Positions 23,284 to 32,134 of a stretch of DNA of 64,000 bases are shown in pieces. The notes below the pieces were generated by a model. It did no database searches and had not been told where the DNA came from. It worked only from the letters and a program-made list of their open reading frames with translations. The first letter of the stretch is position 1; each line of letters opens with the position of its first letter. Source of the DNA: Paracoccus sp. M683 (GTDB lineage: Bacteria; Pseudomonadota; Alphaproteobacteria; Rhodobacterales; Rhodobacteraceae); assembly GCF_007096355.1 (NCBI RefSeq), contig NZ_VKDF01000005.1, forward strand, positions 1 through 64,000, in the 5' to 3' direction. Both the position numbers and the translations under genes were made by a program.

Positions 23284-24369
23284 CTAGCGATAGGGATAGC
23301 CGGCCTTTTCCATATTCGCGGCGTAATCCTTGAAGGCCTGAACCACGCGGCCGGCGCGCTCGCTGGAGCCGGCGACCTCGTCCCAGAAGCCCTCGGCATC
23401 CTTGGTGACCTGTGCCCATTCTTCCTCGGGCAGGCTGGTCAGTTCCATTTTCTCGCCCTCGACCCGCAGCTTGGCCTCGCCACCCCAATACCAGACATTG
23501 CGGTAGTAATGGGACTGGTCGATGGTGATGCGGAACAGTTGCTGCAAATGCGGCGGCACCTTTTCCCAGCTTGCCGTATTGGCGAAATAGCTGCCGAACC
23601 ACGCGCCGGTGACGGAATTGGTCAGCGCATAGTTGCAGACATCGGCCCAGCCCACCTCATAGGCTTCGGTAAATCCGCACCATGCGACGCCGTCCAATTC
23701 GCCCGTCTGCATGGCGACTTCGACGTTGTCCCATGGGATCGTCACCGGGATCAGCCCGTAACGCGACAGGAACTTGCCCGCCGTGGGCACGCCAAAGACG
23801 CGCAGGCCCTTCATATCCGCCAGACTGCGGATCGGCTTGTCCACGGTGAAGATATGCAGCGGATCCCATGCGCCGCTTGACAGCCATGTGACGTTGTCGA
23901 CCTCGCCGTAAGCCTCGGCCCAGATCTCGTTCAGCCCGTAGTAGTTGAACAGCGCAGGCACATCCAGGCTGTAGCGCGTGGCAAAGGGGAAATACCCGCC
24001 AAAGACCGAGATGTCGACCGGCGAGGCCATCGTCGCCTCGTCCGATTGCACCGCGTCCAATGTGCCGTTCTGCAAGGCGCGGAACAGGTCGGCGGTGGGA
24101 ACAAGCTGGTCGGCGTAATACAGTTCGATCTCCATCTCGCCATTGGCGGCGGCGTTGAATGCCTCGATCTGCGGCTTGATGACATGGGCGCCAAGCGGGG
24201 CGCCGGAATAGGATTGCAAACGCCATTTGATCGGCGCGCCTTGTGCCAGCACTGCCGGCGCGGCAAGGGTCGAGGCTGCGGCCGCCCCCGCGCCAAGACC
24301 CGCGCGCTTCAGAAACTCGCGCCGGCCGGACAGGATGCGTTCGGATGGGGTAATCAGCTTCTTGGTCAT
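23284..24369 (-). CDS. TRAP transporter substrate-binding protein (DctP family), Tat-exported
   Basis: The 361-residue protein has a twin-arginine signal (SGRREFLKRAGLGAGAAAA, residues about 14-32) and AAPAVLA before the cleavage site. A DctP fold follows, with the conserved substrate loop LADMKGLRVFGVPTAGKFL and a PVTIPWDNVEVAMQTGELDG segment. Tat export is typical of one DctP subgroup that binds amino or keto acids with a metal ion. It follows the DctQ and DctM genes and precedes the gamma-glutamyl ligase, so its cargo is presumably the amine or alcohol used by those enzymes. The ligand is unknown. Confidence 0.9.
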   Translation of the reverse strand: MTKKLITPSERILSGRREFLKRAGLGAGAAAASTLAAPAVLAQGAPIKWRLQSYSGAPLGAHVIKPQIEAFNAAANGEMEIELYYADQLVPTADLFRALQNGTLDAVQSDEATMASPVDISVFGGYFPFATRYSLDVPALFNYYGLNEIWAEAYGEVDNVTWLSSGAWDPLHIFTVDKPIRSLADMKGLRVFGVPTAGKFLSRYGLIPVTIPWDNVEVAMQTGELDGVAWCGFTEAYEVGWADVCNYALTNSVTGAWFGSYFANTASWEKVPPHLQQLFRITIDQSHYYRNVWYWGGEAKLRVEGEKMELTSLPEEEWAQVTKDAEGFWDEVAGSSERAGRVVQAFKDYAANMEKAGYPYR

Positions 24370-24438
24370 GTCGTTTCTCTCCGATGTTGGGGTTGCGACC
24401 CTCTTGCCGGGGTCTTTTGGGGGGTGTTTTGCGGGGGG

Positions 24439-25776
24439 TCAGCCCCTGACGCTCATATGTTCGGGCAGCCACATGGCGAGGCCCGGCCAGATCATCACCA
24501 GTATGATGGTCAGCACCATCATCAGCGCAAAGGGCCAGATCGAGCGATAGATATCGACCAGCGTGATTTCCTTGGGCGCGAGTGATCGCATCAGGAACAG
24601 GTTATAGCCGAAGGGCGGGGTGATATAGGCGATCTGGCAGGTGATGGTGTAAAGCACGCCGAACCAGATCAACTGGTTGTCGATGCCCAGATCCAGCGAG
24701 CCGACCAGCGGCACATAAAGCGGCGCGACGATGACCAGCATGGCGGTGTCATCAAGAAAGATGCCCATCAGGATAAAACTAAGCTGCATCATGATGATGA
24801 CCTGCCAGGGCCCCATATCCCATGTGTTCAGGAACAGATTCTCGATTGCCCGCACGGCACCCAGCCCGTCGAACACCGCGCCAAAGGCCAGCGCCGCAAG
24901 GATCAGCCACAGGAACATGCAACTGACGCTGAGCGTTTTCAGCGAGGTGTCCTTGATCAGCTGCCACGTCACCCGACCTTTCAACAGCGCGGCCAGCGTT
25001 GCCGCCGTTGCCCCCACGGCAGAGCTTTCGACCAGCGAGGTATAGCCCATGACGAACAGGCCGGTCATGGTGAAGAAGATCAGGAAGGGAATGATCCCGG
25101 CCCGCGCCAGTGCCAGCTTTTCCGAAAGCGGCATGTTCAGTTCTTCCTCGTCGACGACCGGGGCCAGCGCCGGGTTCATCCGTGCTCGGACAAGGATATA
25201 GATCACGAACATCGCCGCCATGATCAGGCCGGGCACCAGTCCCGCGAACCACAGTTTCGACACTGGCTGGCGTGCGATCATGCCGTAAAGCACCATCACC
25301 ACCGAGGGCGGGATCAGGATGCCAAGCGACGCGCCGCCCTGCACCACGCCCGAGATCAGCACCTTGTCATATCCGCGCCGCAGCATTTCCGGCAGGGCGA
25401 TGGTCGCGCCGATGGCCATGCCGGCGACCGACAGCCCGTTCATGGCCGAGATGATCACCATCAGCAGAATGGTTCCGATGGCCAGCCCGCCGGGAAGCCG
25501 GCCGAACCAGACATGAAGCATCTTGTACAGATCTTCCGCGATGCCCGATTCCGACAGCACGTAACCCATATAGATGAACATCGGCAGGGTCAGCATGGCG
25601 TACCAGTTGAACAGCTTGAACACCTGGTTAAACGGCAACTCTATCGCGCCTTGCCCATACAGCAGCAGCGCCGCACCGGCGGCGACAAAGCCGATGGCGG
25701 CAAAGACCCGCTGGCCACTGACCAGCAGAAGCACCATGGATGCGAACATCAGAAGGGCTATGGCCTCATAGCTCAT
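24439..25776 (-). CDS. TRAP transporter large permease (DctM family)
   Basis: The 445-residue, roughly 12-helix membrane protein has the TRAP-large signature SGVVQGGASLGILIPPSVVMVLYG and a PxF loop near VLYTITCQIAYITPPFGYNLFLM. It forms the sodium-driven channel with the small subunit encoded just upstream; the two genes overlap by ATGA (25773-25776). The start at 25776 is set by that overlap. The longer frame to 25896 has no membrane-like start. Confidence 0.92.
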   Translation of the reverse strand: MSYEAIALLMFASMVLLLVSGQRVFAAIGFVAAGAALLLYGQGAIELPFNQVFKLFNWYAMLTLPMFIYMGYVLSESGIAEDLYKMLHVWFGRLPGGLAIGTILLMVIISAMNGLSVAGMAIGATIALPEMLRRGYDKVLISGVVQGGASLGILIPPSVVMVLYGMIARQPVSKLWFAGLVPGLIMAAMFVIYILVRARMNPALAPVVDEEELNMPLSEKLALARAGIIPFLIFFTMTGLFVMGYTSLVESSAVGATAATLAALLKGRVTWQLIKDTSLKTLSVSCMFLWLILAALAFGAVFDGLGAVRAIENLFLNTWDMGPWQVIIMMQLSFILMGIFLDDTAMLVIVAPLYVPLVGSLDLGIDNQLIWFGVLYTITCQIAYITPPFGYNLFLMRSLAPKEITLVDIYRSIWPFALMMVLTIILVMIWPGLAMWLPEHMSVRG

Positions 25777-26285
25777 GCGATCGGCTCTCCCTTCAGGGTG
25801 GCCCAGTGCTTGAAGACCAGCGAAAAGGCCTGAAGCAGCATCAGCACGAGGCAAAAGACCATCAGCGCCTTGATCGGAATGACCGAGGGGTTCCACATGG
25901 AAAACCGCCTCTCATCCGTGGCGATGGCGTATTGCAGGCTGCTGATCCCGCCGGCCAGCATCACGCCCAGATAGAAGATCAGGCACCAGACGGTGATCAG
26001 GTCCAGCCGCGCGCGACCGCGTTCGGACAGGTGTGAATACAGCAGGTCCATGCGCACATGGTCGTCATGCTTCAGCGTGAAGGGGCCGCCCAGGAAATAA
26101 TAGGCGGCCAGCGTGAACTGGGTCAGCTCGATCGCCCAGTGAACGGGGATATTGATGACATTGCGCGTCACCGCATCCAGCAGCAGCGTCGCCCCCATCA
26201 CGAAGATCAGCGAGGCCGCAAGCCAGCCGGCCCAATCGCTGACCCGGTCCACGACGCGCACATATCTGCGAATGATTTCCGGCAT
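25773..26285 (-). CDS. TRAP transporter small permease (DctQ family)
   Basis: The 170-residue membrane protein has four hydrophobic segments and the DctQ-typical WAIELTQFTLAAYYFLGGPFTLKHDDHVRMDLLY stretch around the second and third helices. It has an AGAAGGGG site before the ATG at 26285 and begins 22 bp after the DeoR gene stop, so regulator and transporter are in one operon. It couples to the DctM protein downstream. Confidence 0.9.
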   Translation of the reverse strand: MPEIIRRYVRVVDRVSDWAGWLAASLIFVMGATLLLDAVTRNVINIPVHWAIELTQFTLAAYYFLGGPFTLKHDDHVRMDLLYSHLSERGRARLDLITVWCLIFYLGVMLAGGISSLQYAIATDERRFSMWNPSVIPIKALMVFCLVLMLLQAFSLVFKHWATLKGEPIA

Positions 26286-26307
26286 CGTCCCCTTCTTTCC
26301 CTTGCTT

Positions 26308-27066
26308 TCAGACCCAGACCTTGACGCCCCGCGACCCGAACCCGGCGCGTTCCGCCCCGCCAACGCGGTCATCGGTGATGACCAGACCGATCTCGTCGGT
26401 CCGGCAGACGGTAAAGGCAGCGCGGCGACCCAGTTTGGTGCTGTCGGCCAGGATGATCAGGTTGCGGGCATTGGCCACCATCGCGCGGGCAATCTGGGCC
26501 TCGTCATGGCTGGCATCCATGGCGCCGATCTCGGGTGACAGGGCGGCGACGGTCAGCACGCAATGATCCGCCTGAAAATCGCCCACCTGTCCCAGGGCCG
26601 CCGGCCCCACGGTCTGCGCATTGCCGGCGACATAGCGCCCGCCCAGCAGATAGATAGCGGCATCCGACCCCTGCTGCGACAGGGCGTCGGCCAATTGCCA
26701 GGAATTCGTGATGATCGTCAGCCCCGGTATCGCCGCCAGCGCCGGCGCGGCCGCAAGCGTGGTCGAGCCGGTATCGACGAACAGCGTGTCGCCCGGTTCA
26801 ATCGCATGGGCAAGCCGCTGGCCGATCCGGGTCTTTTCGGCATTGGCCAGCGCCGCGCGCACCGGCATGCTGGGTTCGGCAAGCAACCGCGTGCTGCGCG
26901 CCCCGCCATGAACCTTCATGATCCGTCCGGCCTGTGCCAGTCGCGACAGATCGCGGCGGATGGTCTCGGTCGATACGGTGAACCGTTCTGCCAGCTGCTC
27001 GACGCTGGCCGAGCCCTGTTCCTGAATGATGCTCTCGATTTGCAGCCGTCGGTCGCGTGGCTTCAT
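26308..27066 (-). CDS. DeoR-family regulator, first gene of the TRAP-ligase operon
   Basis: The 252-residue DeoR/GlpR-type regulator has a winged HTH at residues 1-57 (RRLQIESIIQEQGSASVEQLAERFTVSTETIRRDL region) and a phosphosugar-isomerase-like effector domain with VDTGSTT (ligand loop) and ITNSWQLA. Such regulators usually sense a phosphorylated polyol or sugar. It is divergent from the flavoprotein-kinase unit at 27231, and the gap holds a GGCAA/TTGCC array that is a likely operator. The ATG at 27066 has GGAAAGGAA upstream; an in-frame ATG at 27090 lacks a site. Confidence 0.88.
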   Translation of the reverse strand: MKPRDRRLQIESIIQEQGSASVEQLAERFTVSTETIRRDLSRLAQAGRIMKVHGGARSTRLLAEPSMPVRAALANAEKTRIGQRLAHAIEPGDTLFVDTGSTTLAAAPALAAIPGLTIITNSWQLADALSQQGSDAAIYLLGGRYVAGNAQTVGPAALGQVGDFQADHCVLTVAALSPEIGAMDASHDEAQIARAMVANARNLIILADSTKLGRRAAFTVCRTDEIGLVITDDRVGGAERAGFGSRGVKVWV

Positions 27067-27135
27067 CGCTGTCCCATTCCTTTCCTCCATGCGACCCCAC
27101 GAGCATCGCCCGTGTCAACATATTTCCCTGATCAA

Positions 27136-27194
27136 GGGGCAATTTTGCCGAAAATAACTTGCGGTATGGGCAAGATGCTTGCCCATTCGGGCAA
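27136..27194. promoter_or_regulatory. GGCAA/TTGCC operator array between DeoR and flavoprotein genes
   Basis: Within 59 bp are three GGCAA and two TTGCC elements: GGCAA-TT-TTGCC (27138-27149), the perfect palindrome GGGCAA-GATGC-TTGCCC (27168-27184) and a further GGGCAA (27189-27194). They fill the gap between the divergent DeoR and flavoprotein genes. Clustered half-sites of this kind are common for DeoR/GlpR repressors. The binding protein is inferred. Confidence 0.6.
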
Positions 27195-27230
27195 CTGACG
27201 GCTACAACCATCACAGAGGCGGAGGCGGCA

Positions 27231-28616
27231 TTGGCAACGGATACCGGGTTCGATGTGGCAGTGATCGGGGCGGGCGTGGTCGGTTGCGCGATTGCCCGGC
27301 GCTTTGCCGTCGATGGGGCGCGGGTGCTGCTGCTGGAACGTGCCCATGACGTGCTGGACGGCGCGTCCAAGGGCAACAGTGCCATTCTGCACACGGGTTT
27401 TGATGCGCCTGGGGACAGTCTGGAACTGGATTGCATCCGTGCCGGCCATGCCGAGTATCTGGACATACATGACCAGCTGAACCTGCCTCTGGATCGGTGT
27501 GGCGCGCTGGTTCTGGCCTGGACCGATGAAGAACAGGCCGCGCTGCCCGCGCTGATGGCACAGGCCCGCGCCAACGGCGTGACCGACATTCAGCCGATGG
27601 ACCGCGAGGCGCTGCTGGCGGCCGAGCCGAACCTGGCGCCCTCGGTCCGGGCCGGGTTCCGGGTGCCGGGCGAGGCGCTGATCGACCCCTGGTCGGCAGC
27701 CCATGCCTATCTGTATCAGGCGATCGCCCATGGCGCGCAGCTGCGCTGCCGGGCCGAGGTCACGGGCGGGCGGCGGCTGTCGGATCGCTGGCAGTTGCAG
27801 ACCACTGTGGGCGAGGTTCAGGCGGCGCTGGTCGTCAACGCAGCCGGGTTGTGGGGCGACCATGTCCAACGGCTGCTGACGGGGGAAAGCTGGTTCCAGA
27901 TCCGCCCGCGCAAGGGGCAGTTCATCCTGTTCGACAAGCCCGCCGCGGCGCTGGCCAGGCATATCCTGCTGCCGGTGCCCAGCAAGGTGACCAAGGGCGT
28001 CGTGGTCTGCCGCACGGTGTTCGGCAACCTGCTGGTCGGTCCCACCGCCGAGGAACAGGACGACCGCGATACCGCCATGCTGATCCCCGAGACGCTGGCG
28101 GCGCTGCGTCAGACCGGGCAGGCCATTCTGCCCGCGCTGGCCGGGCAAGAGGTGGCGGCCGCCTATGCCGGCCTGCGCCCTGCGACCGAGGAAAAGGGCT
28201 ATCGCATCCGCGCCGATCGGGGGCAGGGGCTGGTTACGGTGGGCGGTATCCGCTCGACCGGGTTGTCGGCGGCTTTGGGCATCGCGGCCCATGTGGCGCG
28301 GCTGGTGGGGGGCGCGGCCAGGCGGCAGCCCGATCACTGGCCGCAGATGCCGGTGCTGGCGCAGGGTGGGCGGCGCGACTGGCGCGACGCCGGGAATGAG
28401 GGCATCGTCTGCCATTGCGAATGGGTCACGCAGCGAGAGATTCTGGCCGCGCTGGATGCCCCTGCGCCGGCCAATTCTTTGGCCGGATTGAAGCGACGGA
28501 CGCGGGTGACGATGGGGCGCTGTCAGGGTTTTTATTGCTCGGCCCGGCTGGCACAGCTGACCGAGGGCCGGTTCACGCAACCCTTCTGCGGCGGGGAGGA
28601 TGGCAATGCAGGCTGA
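27231..28616 (+). CDS. GlpA-like FAD-dependent dehydrogenase with C-terminal BFD-type [2Fe-2S] domain
   Basis: The 461-residue flavoprotein has a DAO-family N-terminal FAD motif (VIGAGVVGCAIARR, about 11-24), the SKGNSAILHTGFD substrate loop seen in GlpA/L2HGDH proteins and a C-terminal cysteine domain with CHC and GRCQGFYC, matching the BFD-like Fe-S fold of anaerobic glycerol-3-phosphate dehydrogenase. The TTG at 27231 is chosen because GGAGGC lies just before it; an earlier in-frame TTG at 27159 lies within the operator array. It probably oxidises glycerol 3-phosphate or a similar polyol phosphate made by the kinase downstream. Confidence 0.85.
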   Translation: MATDTGFDVAVIGAGVVGCAIARRFAVDGARVLLLERAHDVLDGASKGNSAILHTGFDAPGDSLELDCIRAGHAEYLDIHDQLNLPLDRCGALVLAWTDEEQAALPALMAQARANGVTDIQPMDREALLAAEPNLAPSVRAGFRVPGEALIDPWSAAHAYLYQAIAHGAQLRCRAEVTGGRRLSDRWQLQTTVGEVQAALVVNAAGLWGDHVQRLLTGESWFQIRPRKGQFILFDKPAAALARHILLPVPSKVTKGVVVCRTVFGNLLVGPTAEEQDDRDTAMLIPETLAALRQTGQAILPALAGQEVAAAYAGLRPATEEKGYRIRADRGQGLVTVGGIRSTGLSAALGIAAHVARLVGGAARRQPDHWPQMPVLAQGGRRDWRDAGNEGIVCHCEWVTQREILAALDAPAPANSLAGLKRRTRVTMGRCQGFYCSARLAQLTEGRFTQPFCGGEDGNAG

Positions 28617-29820
28617 CATTGCCATCATCGGCGCCGGGCCGGCGGGTCTTGCCGCCGCGACGCGGTTGGCCGCGCAGGGCATCGGCCGGGTGGCGGTGAT
28701 CGAACGCGAGCCGCAGCCCGGCGGCATCCCGCGTCATTGCGGCCACTCGCCCTTTGGCATGCGTGAATTTCACCGGATTCTGGGCGGGCAGGCCTATGCC
28801 GCCCGGCTGGCGGCTGGTGCGCGTGCCGCCGGGGCGACGATCCTGTGCGACACCACCGCCATCGCGCTGCTGCCCGGACCGGCGCTGGAACTGTCCGGCC
28901 CCGGCGGCGTCACCCGGCTGTCGGCGCGGGCGGTGCTTCTGGCCACCGGCACGCGCGAATCCAGCCGGGTGCAGCGGATGATCGGCGGGCAAAAGCCCGG
29001 CGGCATCCTGACGACCGGCGCGCTTCAGGGCATCGTTCACCTGAACCACCAGCGGCCCTTTCTGCGCCCGGTGGTGCTGGGCACGGAAGTGGTTTCCTTC
29101 TCGGCACTGCTGACCTGTCGGCAGGCGGGCATCCGTCCCGCCGCCATGATCGAGCCGGGACCGCGCGTCGTCGCCCGTCGCGGCGCCGGCCTGCTGCCGC
29201 GCCTGTTGGGTGTGCCGCTGATGCTGACGACGCGGATCACCCGGATCATCGGGCGCGACCGGGTCGAGGCGGTTGCCGTCGAGGGGCCGGACGGCGCGCA
29301 TCAGATCGCCGCCGACGGGGTGCTGCTGACCGGCGCTTTCCGGTCCGAGGCCGGGTTGCTGGCCATGGCGGGGCTGGCGCTGGACCCGCTGTCCACCGGC
29401 CCCGTGATCGACAGCTTCGGGCGGTTGGATCAACCGGGCTTTTTCGCCGCCGGCAATCTGCTGCGTCCGGTCGAAACCGCCGGTGCCTGCTGGGCCGAGG
29501 GCCTGCGCGCCGCAGATGCCATCGCCGCCCATCTGGCCGGCGCGCTGCCAGGCCGTGCCGGGGCGTTGCCGCTGCGGATCGACGGCGACGCGATCCGCTA
29601 TGCCTTGCCGCAGCTGATCCTGCCGGCGGGACCGGGCCGGCATGACCATATCCAGTTGCGCGTCGCCCGCCCGGTCGTGGGCGAGTTGCGCCTGATGCAG
29701 CAGGACCGCGTCATTGCCCGCCAGCGCATCGACGCACGACCCGAAAGGCGCGTTACCATGCCAATCCCTCCGGGGTTGGGGCAGGGCCCGCTGGTCTTGG
29801 CACTGGAGAAACGCAGGTGA
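28606..29820 (+). CDS. FAD/NAD(P)-dependent oxidoreductase partnering the GlpA-like protein
   Basis: The 404-residue flavoprotein has two nucleotide-binding motifs: IIGAGPAGLAAAT (about 7-19) and VLLATGTRESSR. The RHCGHSPFGM loop is typical of the small flavoprotein found beside GlpA-like dehydrogenases in glycerol clusters of anaerobes, where it passes electrons onward. The ATG at 28606 follows GGGGAGG and lies inside the end of the upstream gene (11-bp overlap). The C-terminal 100 residues (after about 300) have a separate, poorly conserved domain. Electron acceptor and exact role are inferred. Confidence 0.8.
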   Translation: MQADIAIIGAGPAGLAAATRLAAQGIGRVAVIEREPQPGGIPRHCGHSPFGMREFHRILGGQAYAARLAAGARAAGATILCDTTAIALLPGPALELSGPGGVTRLSARAVLLATGTRESSRVQRMIGGQKPGGILTTGALQGIVHLNHQRPFLRPVVLGTEVVSFSALLTCRQAGIRPAAMIEPGPRVVARRGAGLLPRLLGVPLMLTTRITRIIGRDRVEAVAVEGPDGAHQIAADGVLLTGAFRSEAGLLAMAGLALDPLSTGPVIDSFGRLDQPGFFAAGNLLRPVETAGACWAEGLRAADAIAAHLAGALPGRAGALPLRIDGDAIRYALPQLILPAGPGRHDHIQLRVARPVVGELRLMQQDRVIARQRIDARPERRVTMPIPPGLGQGPLVLALEKRR

Positions 29821-31358
29821 AGGTTCTGGCGATTGATCAGGGCACGACCTCGACCCGCGCCTTCCTGGGCGGGGCCGAGGGGACCGGGCTGCGGCTGCTG
29901 CGGCAGATCCGCCACCGCCAGAACCTGCCCAGGCCCGGCCATGTCGAACATGACCCCGCAGAACTGCTGCGCAATGTCGCCGATTGCGCCACCGCCGATG
30001 TCGAACTGGTCGCGCTGGCCAATCAGGGCGAAAGCTGCCTCGCCTGGGATGCCCGTGATGGTCGCCCCATCAGCCCGGTGATCGTCTGGCAGGACCAGCG
30101 GACCGAGCCGATGCTGCGCACGCTGCGCGATGCCGGCGCCGGCCCCGAGGTAATGGCCCGCGCCGGACTGCCGCTGGACGCCTATTTCTCGGCGGCAAAG
30201 CTGGGCTGGATCCTGCGGCACAGCCCCGAGGCGGGCGACCTGCTGCGGCAGGGACGATTGCGGCTGGGCACCACCGACGCCTTTTTTCGCGACCATCTGA
30301 CCGACCGGTTCGAGACGGACATCGCCACGGCCTCGCGCACGTCGCTGATGAATCTGGAAACAGGCGCCTGGGACGAACGGCTTTGCGCGCTGTTCGGCGT
30401 GCCCATCCAGGCGCTGCCGGCGATCACGCCCACGGCGGGGGATCTGGGATGGCTGCCCTCGGGGGCGCGGCTTGTCGCCAGTCTCGTCGATCAGCAGGCC
30501 GCGCTGTTCGGCCATGGTTGCCGCCAGCCGGGCGATGCCAAGGTCACCTTCGGCACCGGCGCCTTCGTGCAGGCGCTGACCGATGGGCTGGTCCGGCCGA
30601 TCCAACCGGGCCCCTTGCCCACCGTGGCCTGGCAATTGCCCGATCAGCCGGTCTGCTATGCGCTGGATGGGGCGGTCTATACGGCGGCGGCGGCGGTGGA
30701 TTGGGCGCGCGATCTGGGCTTGTTTCAGGACTTCGCCGAGATCAGCGATTTCGCCGGCCCCGCCGCCATCGACAGCGGGCTGATCTTTTTGCCGGCGCTG
30801 GCGGGTCTGGCTTGTCCGCATTGGGATCGGCAGACCCGTGGCGCCTGGTTCGGGTTGTCACTGGAGACCGGCCGCCAGCAGATGATGCAGGCGCTGATCG
30901 AAGGCATCGCGCTGCGGGTGGCCGAAAATCTGCGCGCGATCGAGGCGATCCAGCCCTTGCGCCGGGTCTCGGTCGATGGTGGCATGGCGCGCAACGACTA
31001 TCTGCTGCGCTTTCTGGCCGGGTTGACGCGCCGCCCCCTGATCCGCGCGGCCGAGGTGGAAACGACCGCACTTGGATTGGTGCAGATGGCGCTGCACGCC
31101 GAAGGGATCCGGCAGGTGGCGGATGGTGATGGCCTGCCTGCGCCTGTGCGGCCCGCGCCTTTGCCGAGCGCGCGCGCGCAGGCCGCGACCCGGATGCACC
31201 GCTTTGCCCTGCTGCGCGACGGGATGACCGATCTGGCGCGGCAGATGACCGAGGATCCCGATCAGCAGCCCGGATCAATCGGCAATGCTGATCCGGGTGC
31301 CGGCGGCCTGCAAGGCCCGCGCCAGATCGGCGGGGGGCGCGCGGTCGACCAGGACTGA
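29817..31358 (+). CDS. FGGY-family kinase, glycerol-kinase-like
   Basis: The 513-residue protein has the ribonuclease-H-like kinase fold with phosphate loop AIDQGTTSTRAF (5-16), WQDQRT (typical of GlpK substrate/dimer region), FGTGAF and the C-terminal FGGY signature region (VDGGMARNDYLLRFLAGLTRRP). It starts with GTG overlapping the previous stop (GTGA) and has GGAG upstream. A normal end would be near residue 485; the last 28 residues are coded antisense to the 3' end of the DeoR gene at 31275-32090, so the stop may have been lost. Glycerol is the likely but unproven substrate. Confidence 0.82.
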   Translation: MKVLAIDQGTTSTRAFLGGAEGTGLRLLRQIRHRQNLPRPGHVEHDPAELLRNVADCATADVELVALANQGESCLAWDARDGRPISPVIVWQDQRTEPMLRTLRDAGAGPEVMARAGLPLDAYFSAAKLGWILRHSPEAGDLLRQGRLRLGTTDAFFRDHLTDRFETDIATASRTSLMNLETGAWDERLCALFGVPIQALPAITPTAGDLGWLPSGARLVASLVDQQAALFGHGCRQPGDAKVTFGTGAFVQALTDGLVRPIQPGPLPTVAWQLPDQPVCYALDGAVYTAAAAVDWARDLGLFQDFAEISDFAGPAAIDSGLIFLPALAGLACPHWDRQTRGAWFGLSLETGRQQMMQALIEGIALRVAENLRAIEAIQPLRRVSVDGGMARNDYLLRFLAGLTRRPLIRAAEVETTALGLVQMALHAEGIRQVADGDGLPAPVRPAPLPSARAQAATRMHRFALLRDGMTDLARQMTEDPDQQPGSIGNADPGAGGLQGPRQIGGGRAVDQD

Positions 31359-32090
31359 ATGCAACTGATCCAGATCCGCCGTCTTGCGAAAGCCCGAGCC
31401 GCCGAACTTATCGCCATGGATCAGCAGATGGCGCTGTGCCGCCTGGGCCAGCATCCTGCGCTTGATCGCGGCAAAGCCGGGCACCGTTTCCAGCACCCCG
31501 CCGATATGCAGCGCCGTGGCGCCGATCATGGCGCGATCGACATGATAGCGGGCCAGAAATTCCAACGCCTCGTCGCCGATCACGGCGGATTCACGGGCCA
31601 GATAGTCGCCCGGACACAGGATCACGCTGGCCCTGTCACTGCTGCCAAGGGTCATGGCGATATGCAGCGAATTGGTGATCACCCGGCAGGGCGTCCCGGC
31701 AAAGGCCAGAAACCGCGCCATCTGCAAGGTGGTCGAGCCGGAATCGACCATCAGCGTCTCGCCCGGTTGGACCAGCCCGGCGGCAAGCCGGCCGATCCGT
31801 TCCCGTTCTATCCGCCTGTCGCGCTGGCGTTCGTCCAGCGAAGGATAGGGCCCTGGCACCGGCCGCGAGGCACCGCCATGGGCGCGGTCGATCAGCCCCT
31901 TGCCCGCCAGCGCATCGACATCGCGGCGCACCGTCTCGGTCGAGACGCCGAAACGTTCGGCCAGTTCGGAAATGCGCAGATGCGGCCGCAACTTCAAATC
32001 AAGCAGGATCTGCTTGCGCCGGTCGGCCTTGCGCAGCCGCGGCAAGGCAGAGGTTTTCAGCTGGTCCAGTTGCGTCATGCGGTCCGACAT
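31275..32090 (-). CDS. DeoR-family regulator (second)
   Basis: The 271-residue regulator has a winged HTH at about residues 22-80 (RRKQILLDLKLRPHLRISELAERFGVSTETVRRDV region) and the isomerase-like sensor domain with VDSGSTTLQMARF and VITNSLHIA. It is a paralogue of the DeoR protein at 26308. It converges with the kinase gene and their ends overlap by 84 bp. Upstream, between it and the Na/Pi transporter, is a palindrome built from the same GGCAA/TTGCC unit seen at 27136. An ATG at 32078 is an alternative start; neither has a strong ribosome site. Confidence 0.85.
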   Translation of the reverse strand: MSDRMTQLDQLKTSALPRLRKADRRKQILLDLKLRPHLRISELAERFGVSTETVRRDVDALAGKGLIDRAHGGASRPVPGPYPSLDERQRDRRIERERIGRLAAGLVQPGETLMVDSGSTTLQMARFLAFAGTPCRVITNSLHIAMTLGSSDRASVILCPGDYLARESAVIGDEALEFLARYHVDRAMIGATALHIGGVLETVPGFAAIKRRMLAQAAQRHLLIHGDKFGGSGFRKTADLDQLHSVLVDRAPPADLARALQAAGTRISIAD

Positions 32091-32134
32091 CCATAGGCGT
32101 TGTCGTCACTGTCGTGGTCAGCCCGTTCAGATTG

